A DNA stretch of 35,037 bases from Methanothrix harundinacea (GCA_001509375.1 LGFT01000016.1:1-35037); one strand, 5' to 3'. Shown: positions 26,289 to 34,178, numbered from the stretch's first letter. The notes: generated by a model from the sequence alone, not told the origin. Translations and numbers: made by a program.

Positions 26289-27287
26289 TCAGGGGATGAG
26301 GTCCACCCCTGGGCTTGCAGAACCGCTGACGTCTCGGACACCGCAGGGCATCCAGTCGGACTTCACGTTGGTGAAGACGACGTTGCTCGGAACCCCGTCG
26401 AGGGTGATGATCGCCATCTTCTGTCCCGGCGAGTTGGTGTAGAGGGTGATCTGCTTGTACCCCTCAGAGGCCGATCCAAGCTGATGAAGCCTCGCGTTTC
26501 CGCTGAAGTCCATCATGTAGAGGCTGACCGACCCGTTCCTTGGCAAGTAGATCACCTCGCTCATCCAGGCGCCCAGGGGGCATACGGCGTTCCAGGACCA
26601 TCCAGAAGAGGTCTTTATCCATAGGGCGGGCGAGGTCGCAGGGAATGTGCCCTGAAAGTCGCGCCAGGAAACGAAGCTCCCCATGAAGTAAACCTGGCCT
26701 GGTGGCGCCGACTTCGCGTCGTAGTCCAGGATCGCTTCCTGCTGGGAGGCGGAAGGCGCATCGCAGGTGTAGGTGGCTATAGGCGCCTGGGGCTTGGGGA
26801 CTGGTGGTGTGGGCGTCGGAGTTGGAGTCGGCTTGGGTTTGGGCTTCGGATTGTATTGACACTGTCCCCTGTAGAAGGCCCACTCCTCACAGGACGAGCC
26901 GTCGGGGAATACGCAGTATCCTACCTCTCCGCCGGTTGTCGGATCGGTTCTGGTCTCGAGCTTGTACCCCTGAACTGTGCAGTAGGACGACGCTGGGTTT
27001 GGCATTCCCATCGGCTTCTCAGGCTCTGGGTCGTAGCTGCACTCTCCCCTGTAAAACTCCCAGGCGTCGCAGGACGACCCGTCCGGGAACACGCACCTTC
27101 CGTTGCTGTACTCGTACCCCTGGTTGGAGCAGTAGTCGGCGGCGGGGTTCGACATGCCTATGCTGCCTCCGGGGCTCTCAGTTCCCGGGCCTATCACCCC
27201 GCCGATGAAATCGCCGTCCTGGGCCGATGCGAACGACACGAGGCAAAAGAGGACTGAAATGAGGAGGATTCTCTCGCTTCCCCTCAT
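26289..27287 (-). CDS. Exported protein with two DUF333 domains
   Basis: This 332-residue protein has a signal peptide (about 1-22, ending ASAQD). Two Cys-containing DUF333-type modules follow: NPAADYCSNQGYEY, then CVFPDGSSCDAWEFYRGEC (about 47-85), and NPASSYCTVQGYKL, then CVFPDGSSCEEWAFYRGQC (about 98-142). Each has four cysteines, likely two disulfides. A Pro/Lys/Thr linker (about 143-170) leads to an unrecognised C-terminal domain (about 172-332) with aromatic-rich strands. DUF333 is found in exported proteins of bacteria and methanogens; its function is unknown. A clear AAGGAGG precedes the ATG. Confidence 0.85.
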   Translation of the reverse strand: MRGSERILLISVLFCLVSFASAQDGDFIGGVIGPGTESPGGSIGMSNPAADYCSNQGYEYSNGRCVFPDGSSCDAWEFYRGECSYDPEPEKPMGMPNPASSYCTVQGYKLETRTDPTTGGEVGYCVFPDGSSCEEWAFYRGQCQYNPKPKPKPTPTPTPTPPVPKPQAPIATYTCDAPSASQQEAILDYDAKSAPPGQVYFMGSFVSWRDFQGTFPATSPALWIKTSSGWSWNAVCPLGAWMSEVIYLPRNGSVSLYMMDFSGNARLHQLGSASEGYKQITLYTNSPGQKMAIITLDGVPSNVVFTNVKSDWMPCGVRDVSGSASPGVDLIP

Positions 27288-27329
27288 TCGATCCCTCCTT
27301 CAAAGTCGAGGCTGGAAAACATGACATAA

Positions 27330-27345
27330 CATCTGCATAAATTGC
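27330..27345 (-). promoter_or_regulatory. Candidate promoter of the DUF333 gene
   Basis: The minus strand reads GCAATTTATGC within A/T-rich DNA about 45-55 bases before the ATG at 27287. It predicts a short leader with the AAGGAGG site. Repeated ATGCA and TATG words make the exact element uncertain. Confidence 0.35.
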
Positions 27346-27429
27346 ATAATAACCTTTTGAGAGGCCACCCGACTTCCTGAAGGGATGAAGTTAAAAACAG
27401 CGAAGCATACCACAACAACCCTACTCCCG

Positions 27430-27461
27430 AGCGTTGAAATTCTCGCTTTCAACTCAACGCT
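27430..27461. repeat. Overlapping alternative stem-loops
   Basis: Two mutually exclusive perfect stems share the word GTTGA. One is GTTGAAA (27433-27439) with TTTCAAC (27447-27453), loop of 7. The other is AGCGTTGA (27430-27437) with TCAACGCT (27454-27461), loop of 16. They lie between the dCMP deaminase and DUF333 genes. Confidence 0.6.
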
Positions 27462-27488
27462 TCTAAATGTCGAGCACCTTCCCGCGTT

Positions 27489-27508
27489 CGATCTTCGTCA
27501 GAAGATCG
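27489..27508. terminator. Perfect 8-bp hairpin after the dCMP deaminase gene
   Basis: CGATCTTC and GAAGATCG enclose a 4-base loop. The hairpin is 9 bases past the stop codon of the dCMP deaminase gene (minus strand). No T-run follows, so it may protect the 3' end rather than terminate by itself. Confidence 0.5.
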
Positions 27509-27517
27509 CTTTAAAGA

Positions 27518-27982
27518 TCACACCCCCTCCCGAAGGGTTTCGTCCCTGGCCATCTGGCAGACCTCCACCCCCGCCTGCTCCAAAAATCGGAGGGCCTCGT
27601 CGTCGGGGTACGGGTTTCCGTAGACGACTCTCTTGATCTGAGAGTTGATGATGATCTTTGCGCAGAGGATGCAGGGCTGGTGGGTGCAGTAGAGGGTGGC
27701 ATCCAGGGTGCTGACGCCGTGGATCGCGGCCTGGATGATGGCGTTCTGCTCGGCGTGGACGGCGCGGCAGAGCTCGTGGCGGTATCCGCTCTCGACGTTC
27801 TCGCGGCGGCACCCCACCTCCAGACAGTGGGGGAGGCCCGTGGGAGCGCCGTTGTACCCGGTGGAGAGGATCCTCTTGTCCCTCACCAGGACCGCGCCGA
27901 CCTGGTGGTGGAGGCAGGTGGACCGGGTCCCCACCACCTTGGCGATCTCCATGAAGTACTCGTCGAGGGAAGGCCGATCCAT
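27518..27982 (-). CDS. Deoxycytidylate (dCMP) deaminase
   Basis: This 154-residue zinc enzyme converts dCMP to dUMP for thymidylate synthesis. The family (ComEB/dCMP deaminase) is shown by HHQVGAVLV, GYNGAPTGLPHC and the catalytic HAEQNAI (zinc ligand His76, proton shuttle Glu78). The second zinc motif PCILC gives Cys104 and Cys107. Further cysteines and His52 around GLPHCLEVGC match the extra structural metal site of the family. It is divergent from the LysRS gene; a TATA-like TGATATAG about 27 bases upstream of the ATG and no ribosome-binding site suggest a leaderless transcript. Confidence 0.93.
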   Translation of the reverse strand: MDRPSLDEYFMEIAKVVGTRSTCLHHQVGAVLVRDKRILSTGYNGAPTGLPHCLEVGCRRENVESGYRHELCRAVHAEQNAIIQAAIHGVSTLDATLYCTHQPCILCAKIIINSQIKRVVYGNPYPDDEALRFLEQAGVEVCQMARDETLREGV

Positions 27983-28002
27983 GGAATCAGATTAATCAAA
28001 GG

Positions 28003-28014
28003 CTATATCACCTT
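28003..28014 (-). promoter_or_regulatory. Candidate TATA box for the dCMP deaminase gene
   Basis: AGGTGATATAGC on the minus strand is 21-32 bases before the ATG at 27982, which predicts transcription starting at or next to the start codon. The same A/T-rich patch reads TATATCACC on the plus strand and may serve the LysRS gene as well. Confidence 0.4.
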
Positions 28015-28090
28015 TATCTCTGGCCAACTTTCTACCGGCCAAGAGAAAGGGCGGAAAGTTAATATCACCTTCTGCGTCGATGGTGAGGCC

Positions 28091-29584
28091 ATGACAATTC
28101 ACTGGGCCGACGTGGCGGCGGAGAAGCTGGCTGGCCGAGGCCCTCAGACGGTGGCAACCGGGATCACCCCCTCTGGCCAGATCCACCTGGGAAACATGAG
28201 AGAGGTGATGACCGCCGACGCGGTCTTTCGGGCGCTCATCGATCGGGGGGTCGGAGCCCGCCTGATCTACATCGCCGACACCTTCGACCCCCTCAGAAGG
28301 CTCTATCCCTTCCTGCCGAAGAGCTTCGAGGAGCATGTAGGAAAGCCCCTCTCGGAGATTCCCTGCCCCGAGGGTTGCTGCGAGAGCTACGCCGACCACT
28401 TCCTCCGCCCTTTCTTCGACTCCCTGGAGAGGCTCGGGATCAGGCCAGAGGTCTATCGGGCTGACCGGATGTACAAAGAGGGGCTCTACGTCGACGCCAT
28501 CAAGACCGCCTTGGAGAAGAGGGACGAGATCGCGAGGATCTTAAAAGAGGTCTCAGGAAGAGATCTGGCCGCCGACTGGTGCCCCCTGGACGTGATCTGC
28601 CAGAGTTGCGGCCGGCTGAACACCACCAAAGTTGTGGGCTTCGACCTGGAGCGTGAGACGGCCGAGTACGTCTGCAGATGTGGCCACCGGGGCACCGCGA
28701 GCATGAGGGGCGGAGGGAAGCTCGCCTGGAGGGTTGACTGGCCCGCCCGATGGTCAATCCTGAAGGTCACCATGGAGCCTTTCGGAAAAGACCACGCCAC
28801 CGCCGGCGGATCTTACGATACGGGCAAGAGGATCTCCGAGGAGGTCTACGATTACCCCGCCCCCTACCCCGTCGTCTACGAGTGGATCCACCTGAAGGGG
28901 AAAGGGGCGATGCACTCCTCCACCGGCGTAGTGGTGACCATCAGGGACATGCTGGACGTCGTCCCCCCAGAAGTCCTCCGCTATCTCATCATCAGAAGCA
29001 AGCCCGAAAAGCACATCGAGTTTGATCCCGGCCTTCCCCTCCTCACCCTCATCGAGGAGTACGACCGCCGAGCCGGGGAGGAGAGGGCCATCGAGCTCTC
29101 GAAGGTCGGGGCCGAGGGGCCGTCGGCGATCCCCTATCGTCACATGGTGACGGCGGTCCAGATCGCCGGGGACGATGCTGAAAAGCTCTTGGCGGTTCTG
29201 GACCGGAGCGGCTACGACACCACCGGCGTGGATCAGATCCTCTCACGGGCTGCGAACGTCAGGGCCTGGCTCGACCGTTACGCCCCGCCCTTCGTCAAGT
29301 TCCAGCTCCAGGAGACGCTACCATCCAAGGTGAAGAACGTAGATCCCGAACTGAGGGAGGCCCTCGGCGTTCTTGCGGGAAGGATCTATGGGAAGAGCGC
29401 CGAGGAGATCCACAACGATGTATACGCCATCGCCAAGGAGAGGGGGCTGGACGTAAAGAAGCTATTTCAGGCGATCTACGTAGCCTTCCTGGGCCAGAAG
29501 CAGGGGCCTAAGGTCGGCTGGTTTCTGGCGAGTCTCGATGGAGAGTTCGTCAGAGAGAGGCTCAAGGCGGCCTCGGCGGAATAA
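28091..29584 (+). CDS. lysS: Lysyl-tRNA synthetase, class I
   Basis: This 497-residue enzyme charges tRNA-Lys and is of the class I type found in most archaea and a few bacteria. The HIGH-equivalent is HLGN in SGQIHLGNMRE (about 27-38). A four-cysteine zinc site is formed by CQSC and CRC, with CGHRG just after. The KMSKS region reads GAMHSSTG, without the second lysine. The C-terminal helical bundle (about 340-497) is the anticodon-binding cage. Starts further upstream in this frame run through the opposite-strand deaminase gene and were rejected. GGTGAGG lies two bases before the chosen ATG. Confidence 0.96.
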   Translation: MTIHWADVAAEKLAGRGPQTVATGITPSGQIHLGNMREVMTADAVFRALIDRGVGARLIYIADTFDPLRRLYPFLPKSFEEHVGKPLSEIPCPEGCCESYADHFLRPFFDSLERLGIRPEVYRADRMYKEGLYVDAIKTALEKRDEIARILKEVSGRDLAADWCPLDVICQSCGRLNTTKVVGFDLERETAEYVCRCGHRGTASMRGGGKLAWRVDWPARWSILKVTMEPFGKDHATAGGSYDTGKRISEEVYDYPAPYPVVYEWIHLKGKGAMHSSTGVVVTIRDMLDVVPPEVLRYLIIRSKPEKHIEFDPGLPLLTLIEEYDRRAGEERAIELSKVGAEGPSAIPYRHMVTAVQIAGDDAEKLLAVLDRSGYDTTGVDQILSRAANVRAWLDRYAPPFVKFQLQETLPSKVKNVDPELREALGVLAGRIYGKSAEEIHNDVYAIAKERGLDVKKLFQAIYVAFLGQKQGPKVGWFLASLDGEFVRERLKAASAE

Positions 29585-29634
29585 ATTAGATGGTGAGATC
29601 GGGTTTTAGGAGAAGAGAGATTTAAGGGGGGAAA

Positions 29635-30105
29635 ATGGTGGAAAGTTCCATGGAGAAGGTCTCCGTCTACCTGGCTGGCCCCCTCTTCAGCAGGGGCGAT
29701 ATCGATTGGGCCGGATCTCTCAAAAGAGGGATCGAGTCGGCGCTGGGAAATCGGATCGATGTCCTCTGGCCCGTCGAGATCGCCTCAGGGACGAAAGAGG
29801 AGATCTTCGAGGTGAACCTGGCGGCTTTGAAGCGCTCTCCTCTGATGGTGGCAGTTCTGGATGGACCCATGGTCGACGATGGGACCGCCTGGGAGGTGGG
29901 ATGCCACTACGCCCTCTTCGGCCCGAGGGCGGTCGGGATCAGAACAGACACGAGGAAGGCGGGCGAGGCCCCCGAGTCGAAGGTGAACCTGATGATCGAA
30001 GTGTCCTGCAGGGCCATCGTCGACGATCTTTCGGGGCTCATTCGGGAGCTGAAATCTGCTCTTGAAGAGATCGCGCCAGCGACCTCCGATTACGAGAGTC
30101 CATGA
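29635..30105 (+). CDS. Nucleoside 2-deoxyribosyltransferase-like protein
   Basis: This 156-residue protein is related to enzymes that exchange or remove the base of (deoxy)nucleosides or nucleotides. Key signatures are VYLAGPLFSRGD (11-22), WPVEIA, and MVAVLDGPMVDDGTAWEVG (71-89), where Glu87 is the expected nucleophile. NLMIE (118-122) fits the family C-terminal element. Whether it uses free nucleosides or nucleotides, as in DNPH1-type enzymes, cannot be decided. ATG at 29635 follows AAGGGGGG closely; ATG at 29650 with GGTGG at normal spacing is equally plausible. The phosphoesterase gene follows one base after its stop. Confidence 0.85.
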   Translation: MVESSMEKVSVYLAGPLFSRGDIDWAGSLKRGIESALGNRIDVLWPVEIASGTKEEIFEVNLAALKRSPLMVAVLDGPMVDDGTAWEVGCHYALFGPRAVGIRTDTRKAGEAPESKVNLMIEVSCRAIVDDLSGLIRELKSALEEIAPATSDYESP

Positions 30106-30106
30106 G

Positions 30107-30889
30107 ATGATCAGGACGAGACCGATTCCGAACGAACCCCTCCTGCTGGTGGAGGGAGATTTGAGGGTGCTGGTGGCAACGGACCTTCACATAGGAATCG
30201 AGCATCAGCTATGGCTCGGGGGGGCCAGCGTCCCCAGCCAGACCAATAAAATGCTGGAGGATCTAAGGCACCTGGTCGGAGAGGTCAAACCCGACCGGCT
30301 CATCTTTCTGGGGGACGTCAAGCACAACCTCCCCAGGACCTCTTTTCAGGAGAAGAGCGAGGTCCCCTCCTTTCTGAAGTCGCTCTGCGATATCGTGAGA
30401 ATCGACCTCGTCCTGGGAAACCACGACATCGGCATCTCAGAGCTCGCGCCCAAAAAGATCGAGATTCATCCGGCCTCAGGGTTCGTCCTCGACGGCGTCG
30501 GCTACTTTCACGGCCACACCTGGCCGGCGTCCGACCTATTCGAGGCCGAAGCGCTCGTGGCGTCCCACCTCCACCCTGCCGTAAGGCTCGCCGACCGGCT
30601 GGGGTCGGGCCCGCCCGAGAGGGCCTGGGTGAGAGCTCCACTGTCCATTGATCGCCTCCGGGAAGAGTACCGCCGAGACCTCAAAAGCCCTGAGATAACG
30701 ATCGTTCCAGCCTACAACCCCCTCTGCGGAGGTTACCCCCTAGACTCCGCCGCCCGGGAGGATCGCGGACCGTTGCCCAAGATGGCCCGGCTGGAGAGGG
30801 GCAGGGTCTATCTTCTGGACGGGACCGACCTCGGAAGGCTCGACCGGATAAGGACGGTTCAGGCACTGAAGACGAGAAGACGTCGCTGA
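30107..30889 (+). CDS. Metallophosphoesterase of the archaeal COG1407 type
   Basis: This 260-residue calcineurin-like phosphoesterase contains the full metal-binding series: DLH (Asp26 and His28), GDVKHN (Asp70 and His73), GNHD (104-107) and HGH (135-137). SHLHP follows near residue 157. The family is annotated as ICC-like or SbcD-related phosphoesterase; the natural substrate is unknown. A TTG at 30062 would extend it by 15 residues into the preceding gene. The ATG at 30107, directly after the stop of the deoxyribosyltransferase-like gene, is preferred. The pair is probably translated as a unit. Confidence 0.9.
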   Translation: MIRTRPIPNEPLLLVEGDLRVLVATDLHIGIEHQLWLGGASVPSQTNKMLEDLRHLVGEVKPDRLIFLGDVKHNLPRTSFQEKSEVPSFLKSLCDIVRIDLVLGNHDIGISELAPKKIEIHPASGFVLDGVGYFHGHTWPASDLFEAEALVASHLHPAVRLADRLGSGPPERAWVRAPLSIDRLREEYRRDLKSPEITIVPAYNPLCGGYPLDSAAREDRGPLPKMARLERGRVYLLDGTDLGRLDRIRTVQALKTRRRR

Positions 30890-30893
30890 AAAC

Positions 30894-30902
30894 GGTTATA
30901 TC
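30894..30902 (+). promoter_or_regulatory. TATA box of pyrE
   Basis: GGTTATATC is centred 27 bases before the pyrE ATG at 30925, so transcription should begin at or beside the start codon. There is no ribosome-binding site in between. Confidence 0.55.
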
Positions 30903-30924
30903 TCGGGCGGCCTAGCAACAGTTC

Positions 30925-31491
30925 ATGGACGAGAGAGAGAGGCTGCGGGAACTGGTTAAGACGAGGGCCCTTCGGGTGGGTAAGATCACCCTCTCCTCGG
31001 GGAAGGTGAGCGACTACTACGTCGACGCAAGGGAGGTGGTCCTCGACCCGGAGGGGGCGTACTTGACTGGAAGGCTGATCCTCGATATGATCGATCGAGA
31101 GGCGGTCGCCGTCGCTGGGATGACCCTGGGTGCCGACCCGATCGTGACGGCGATATCGGTCGTCGGTCACCTCGAGGGAAGGAGCCTCTCGGCCCTGATC
31201 ATAAGAAAGGAGCCGAAGAAACACGGGACCCAGAAGTTCGTGGAGGGGCCGTCCCTCCCCGAGGGGTCGAAGGTGGCGGTCGTCGACGACGTCGTAACCA
31301 CTGGATCGTCCCTCATCAGATCGATCGAGCGGCTCAAAAGCGAGGGCTACGAGCCGATCCAGGTCGTCGCCATCCTCGACCGGGGGGAGGGCGGAAGCGA
31401 GAGGCTAAAGGCCGCGGGATACGATCTTGAATCGATATTTACGAGGGCAGATCTCTCGATCGAGCTCGGCAGTTCTGATCAACGAGTCTAG
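30925..31491 (+). CDS. pyrE: Orotate phosphoribosyltransferase
   Basis: PyrE joins orotate and PRPP to give OMP in pyrimidine synthesis. The 188-residue protein has ITLSSGKVSDYYVDAR (21-36) and a flexible catalytic loop with RKEPKKHG (94-101). The PRPP-binding VAVVDDVVTTGSS is at 117-129. The start fits a leaderless transcript, since a TATA box is 27 bases upstream. It ends convergently with a possible tiny gene on the other strand. Its neighbours (dCMP deaminase and the deoxyribosyltransferase-like gene) also act on nucleotides. Confidence 0.96.
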   Translation: MDERERLRELVKTRALRVGKITLSSGKVSDYYVDAREVVLDPEGAYLTGRLILDMIDREAVAVAGMTLGADPIVTAISVVGHLEGRSLSALIIRKEPKKHGTQKFVEGPSLPEGSKVAVVDDVVTTGSSLIRSIERLKSEGYEPIQVVAILDRGEGGSERLKAAGYDLESIFTRADLSIELGSSDQRV

Positions 31492-31592
31492 CTGACGACG
31501 AGAAGCCTGCCGCTTTTGTCGCCGCATCTCATCTGGCGGGACCTGCCTTCATCGTCGGTGTAGATCACCTGAACGTTTTCATCAAACCTCAA
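31488..31592 (-). CDS. Possible 34-residue protein
   Basis: This is a short frame starting at TTG (31592), MRFDENVQVIYTDDEGRSR, then QMRCGDKSGRLLVVS. The sequence looks like a compact beta-hairpin-rich domain, with alternating polar and non-polar residues. A good TATA box (CTTATATGA, 31625-31633 minus) is about 37 bases upstream, predicting a 10-base leader. It overlaps the last bases of pyrE. No ribosome-binding site is clear. It is too short to prove from sequence alone. Confidence 0.4.
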   Translation of the reverse strand: MRFDENVQVIYTDDEGRSRQMRCGDKSGRLLVVS

Positions 31593-31624
31593 ATTGGGAG
31601 TTGTCGGGATTTAAAGGTAGCCTT

Positions 31625-31633
31625 CATATAAGA
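31625..31633 (-). promoter_or_regulatory. TATA box facing the 34-residue frame
   Basis: CTTATATGA on the minus strand predicts transcription from about 31602, towards pyrE. It is the main support for the small gene; otherwise it could drive an antisense RNA to the end of pyrE. Confidence 0.45.
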
Positions 31634-31689
31634 GCTACATGAGCCCTCCGTCACCCCTTTCGGGTTCCTCTTGAGGACAGGGAATAATA

Positions 31690-31703
31690 CAAAAATACTT
31701 ATC
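31690..31703 (+). promoter_or_regulatory. TATA box of the single-pass membrane protein gene
   Basis: CAAAAATACTTATC is centred about 27 bases before 31723. It places transcription downstream of the first in-frame ATG (31709) and just before the ATG at 31730, so the latter was chosen as start. Confidence 0.5.
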
Positions 31704-31729
31704 ATGGGATGACTTCTGTAACTGCGATG

Positions 31730-33232
31730 GACGTTTCCTACTCGGTCTGGCGCGAGGTCGCGGCGGAGAAGCTGGAGATAGGCGGCGATAGTTTCTCCTT
31801 TCTCTTCGATCGGCGTTATTCCAACCGGTTGAACAGGATGAGCCGGGTATTTTTCGAGGCTTATGCGAGGGCCACCAGAGAGGTCTCCGCCGAAGAGGAC
31901 CGTTTTCCGAGCCTCAGCGAGATCGAGTCCAGGATGGAGAGCGGTGCCATCTACGCCTACAAGGACAGGCTGATGAGGGCCACAGAGTTTTTCGAGGAGG
32001 TCAAGATCTCCGGGATATCCTATCTCATACCCAAGGCGAGACGCTTCGTCGATGAGACCGGCACCTATACAGACCTAATACTTGACCTAGAAAAGGGCGA
32101 GGTCGTCCTTCCCAGAAGGGAGAAGCCCTCAGCTATCTCCCGACTTGAAGGGGCAGAAACCGAGGAGGAGTCGGCAGACGAGGAGGAGCTGGAGGGCGAA
32201 GAAGAGGATCTGATGCTTGAGGAGGTTGAGGCGCCATCTGAGACGGTCGAAGCTGCAGAGGAGCCCCCAGAAGGAGCCGAACCCGGGGAGAAGATCCCAG
32301 AAGAGGTGGTCGAGGAGATGTCGCCGACCGAACCCGTCGCTGGGACCTCCCCAGCGGAGGCGCCCAAGGACGAAGGGCCTCTCGAAATGGTCCCATTCGA
32401 GGCAGGAGTTGAGAAAGAGGCGCCTGTCGAGGAGGGGCCGAAGGAGGATGCCCTCGTCGAGATGAAAGGGCCAAACCCGGAGATGGAGGAGGGAGAAAAG
32501 GGGGAGAAAGTCGCGGAGTCGGAAGGAAGGCAAACGACCCCGAGAGAGGCTGCCCCCTTCAAGCCCCGTCCCCCCGAAAAGAATGGGGGCGGTTTTGGGG
32601 GGTGGGATAAAGATCATAAGGGCCCTCTCCTGGCCCTGACTGGCCTGGCCCTCATCATAGTCATCGCCGCCCTTTACATCTGGTGGCCATCGTCCCCCGA
32701 AGAGCCGGCAACACCGGCCGTGCCCTCTGATTTTGTCAGCTACTCTGCTTATCTCACCAACGTCAGCGGAAACACCTATCTGAACCTGGACGTCACAAAC
32801 CCCAAAGGCCTTGAGAGCAGAGTTGAGCTGATCCTGCCGCCGGACGTGGACAGGAGCATCAGCGCTACTGGCGGCATCATCACCATATTCTACACCAACA
32901 ACACTGTGATCCAGCTCGCCTCCAGCAACAACGCCAGCGTCTCTGTGGCCCTCACCGACAAGTACGTCCTCGTCCCCGTTACCTTCAACCTGGCTATACC
33001 GCAAGACTACGAGTCGAGCATCCTCGTCTACGACAAGGATTACAAGGTCAGCCGCACCAACAGTAACATCAGCCTCTGGTGCAATTGCACCGATGAACAT
33101 CTGGACTTCGATCAGATCTACAATGCGAAGAACGTTTCTGGCGGTCCCGGTCCCAAGGGAGAAGGCCCAGAGAACGCTACATCTGTTCCGTCAGCTGGGC
33201 CTTCTGGACCGGAGCCGAAAGACGGTATCTAA
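31730..33232 (+). CDS. Single-pass membrane protein with acidic linker
   Basis: This 500-residue protein has an unusual layout. A cytoplasmic N-terminal domain (about 1-130) is mostly helical and unrecognised (SVWREVAAEKLEIGG, then AIYAYKDRLMRATEFFEEV). A long Glu/Pro-rich disordered linker follows (about 135-290). One membrane helix (about 298-319, LLALTGLALIIVIAALYIWW) leads to an outside domain (about 320-470) of beta strands with several N-glycosylation sequons (NVS, NNT, NAS, NIS, NCT). It ends in a Gly/Pro tail. There is no signal peptide, so the membrane helix must act as the signal anchor. A role linking cytoplasm and envelope is inference. The ATG at 31709 precedes the predicted transcript start. 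Confidence 0.8.
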   Translation, partial: DVSYSVWREVAAEKLEIGGDSFSFLFDRRYSNRLNRMSRVFFEAYARATREVSAEEDRFPSLSEIESRMESGAIYAYKDRLMRATEFFEEVKISGISYLIPKARRFVDETGTYTDLILDLEKGEVVLPRREKPSAISRLEGAETEEESADEEELEGEEEDLMLEEVEAPSETVEAAEEPPEGAEPGEKIPEEVVEEMSPTEPVAGTSPAEAPKDEGPLEMVPFEAGVEKEAPVEEGPKEDALVEMKGPNPEMEEGEKGEKVAESEGRQTTPREAAPFKPRPPEKNGGGFGGWDKDHKGPLLALTGLALIIVIAALYIWWPSSPEEPATPAVPSDFVSYSAYLTNVSGNTYLNLDVTNPKGLESRVELILPPDVDRSISATGGIITIFYTNNTVIQLASSNNASVSVALTDKYVLVPVTFNLAIPQDYESSILVYDKDYKVSRTNSNISLWCNCTDEHLDFDQIYNAKNVSGGPGPKGEGPENATSVPSAGPSGPEPKDGI

Positions 33233-33254
33233 GGACGGCAAGGTCGAAATCCCG

Positions 33255-34178
33255 GTGACTGGGCCCCTGCCTCCGTCTCCGTTTCCGTCCCCGTCCCAGT
33301 CCGGGTCCCTGCCGGGGCTGAAGATCATTTCTCAAGAGCGTCCCGAGTTTTACGAGAGGCCTTTGGGGCTGGCAGAGCTTCTCGCCGACGATATCGGCCC
33401 CGGGGAGAGGGAGCTCCTCCCCCGAGGGTGGTCGATCCTCGGAAGGGTGGTCATCGTCAAGATCGATCCCGGAATTGAGCATCTGAAGGGGGAGATCGGC
33501 GAGGCGCTCCTCGATATCTACCCGAGGTGCATCACCGTCCTTCTGGACCGGGGGATCGAGGGGCAGTTCCGAGAGCCCGACCGGGAGGTGATCGCCGGCT
33601 CCGCCGAGACGGAGACGGTCCACCGGGAGGACGGCGTCGTCTTCAAGCTCGACCCCATGAGGACGATGTTTTCGCCCGGAAACCTCAAAGAGAGGATGAG
33701 GATGGGCCGTCTCGGCGGAGGGGAGACCGTCGTCGACATGTTCGCCGGGATCGGGTACTTCACACTACCGATGGCGGTCCACTCCCGCCCCCGAAAAATC
33801 GTCGCCATCGAGATCAACCCGGTCGCCTACGGGTACCTGGTGGAGAACGTGAGGCTGAACCATGTAGAAGATATTGTCCAGCCTATTCTCGGCGACTGCG
33901 CCGTTGCCACCCCAAAAGGCGTCGCTGACCGTGTCGTGATGGGGTACGTCGGGACGACGGACCGTTACCTCGATGCCGGGATGGCAGCCCTCGTGCCCGG
34001 CGGGCTCCTCCACTACCATCAGACCGTCCCCGAACGGATATACCCCCAGATGCTCAAAAGCGATCTGGCGGAGGCGGCAAAGCGGGCAGGGCGAAAGGTC
34101 AGGATCGAGAGGTGCGCAAGGGTGAAGAAGTACTCGCCGGGGATGCTCCACGCCGTCCTGGACGCCAGGGTCGAATGA
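33255..34178 (+). CDS. taw2: Taw2-type tRNA(Phe) wyosine aminocarboxypropyltransferase
   Basis: This enzyme is of the Trm5/Taw2 family, class I methyltransferase fold. It is expected to transfer the 3-amino-3-carboxypropyl group of SAM to C7 of 4-demethylwyosine at tRNA-Phe position 37. Visible features are the N-terminal domain with LLPRGWSILGRVVIVKI, the core KLDPMRTMFSPGNLKERMRM, and SAM motif VVDMFAGIGYFTLP. MGYVGTTDRYLDAG, then GGLLHYHQTVPE, favours Taw2 over Trm5, which has an NLP motif there. The frame is open from 33093, but that part overlaps the previous gene, so GTG at 33255 (307 residues) is preferred, with AAGGT upstream. Confidence 0.88.
   Translation: MTGPLPPSPFPSPSQSGSLPGLKIISQERPEFYERPLGLAELLADDIGPGERELLPRGWSILGRVVIVKIDPGIEHLKGEIGEALLDIYPRCITVLLDRGIEGQFREPDREVIAGSAETETVHREDGVVFKLDPMRTMFSPGNLKERMRMGRLGGGETVVDMFAGIGYFTLPMAVHSRPRKIVAIEINPVAYGYLVENVRLNHVEDIVQPILGDCAVATPKGVADRVVMGYVGTTDRYLDAGMAALVPGGLLHYHQTVPERIYPQMLKSDLAEAAKRAGRKVRIERCARVKKYSPGMLHAVLDARVE

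Noticed and set aside
27680-28090. N-terminal extension of LysRS
   Set aside because: It runs antisense through the dCMP deaminase gene; the family start and GGTGAGG support 28091.
33093-33254. N-terminal extension of Taw2
   Set aside because: It overlaps the end of the membrane protein gene and does not resemble Taw2.
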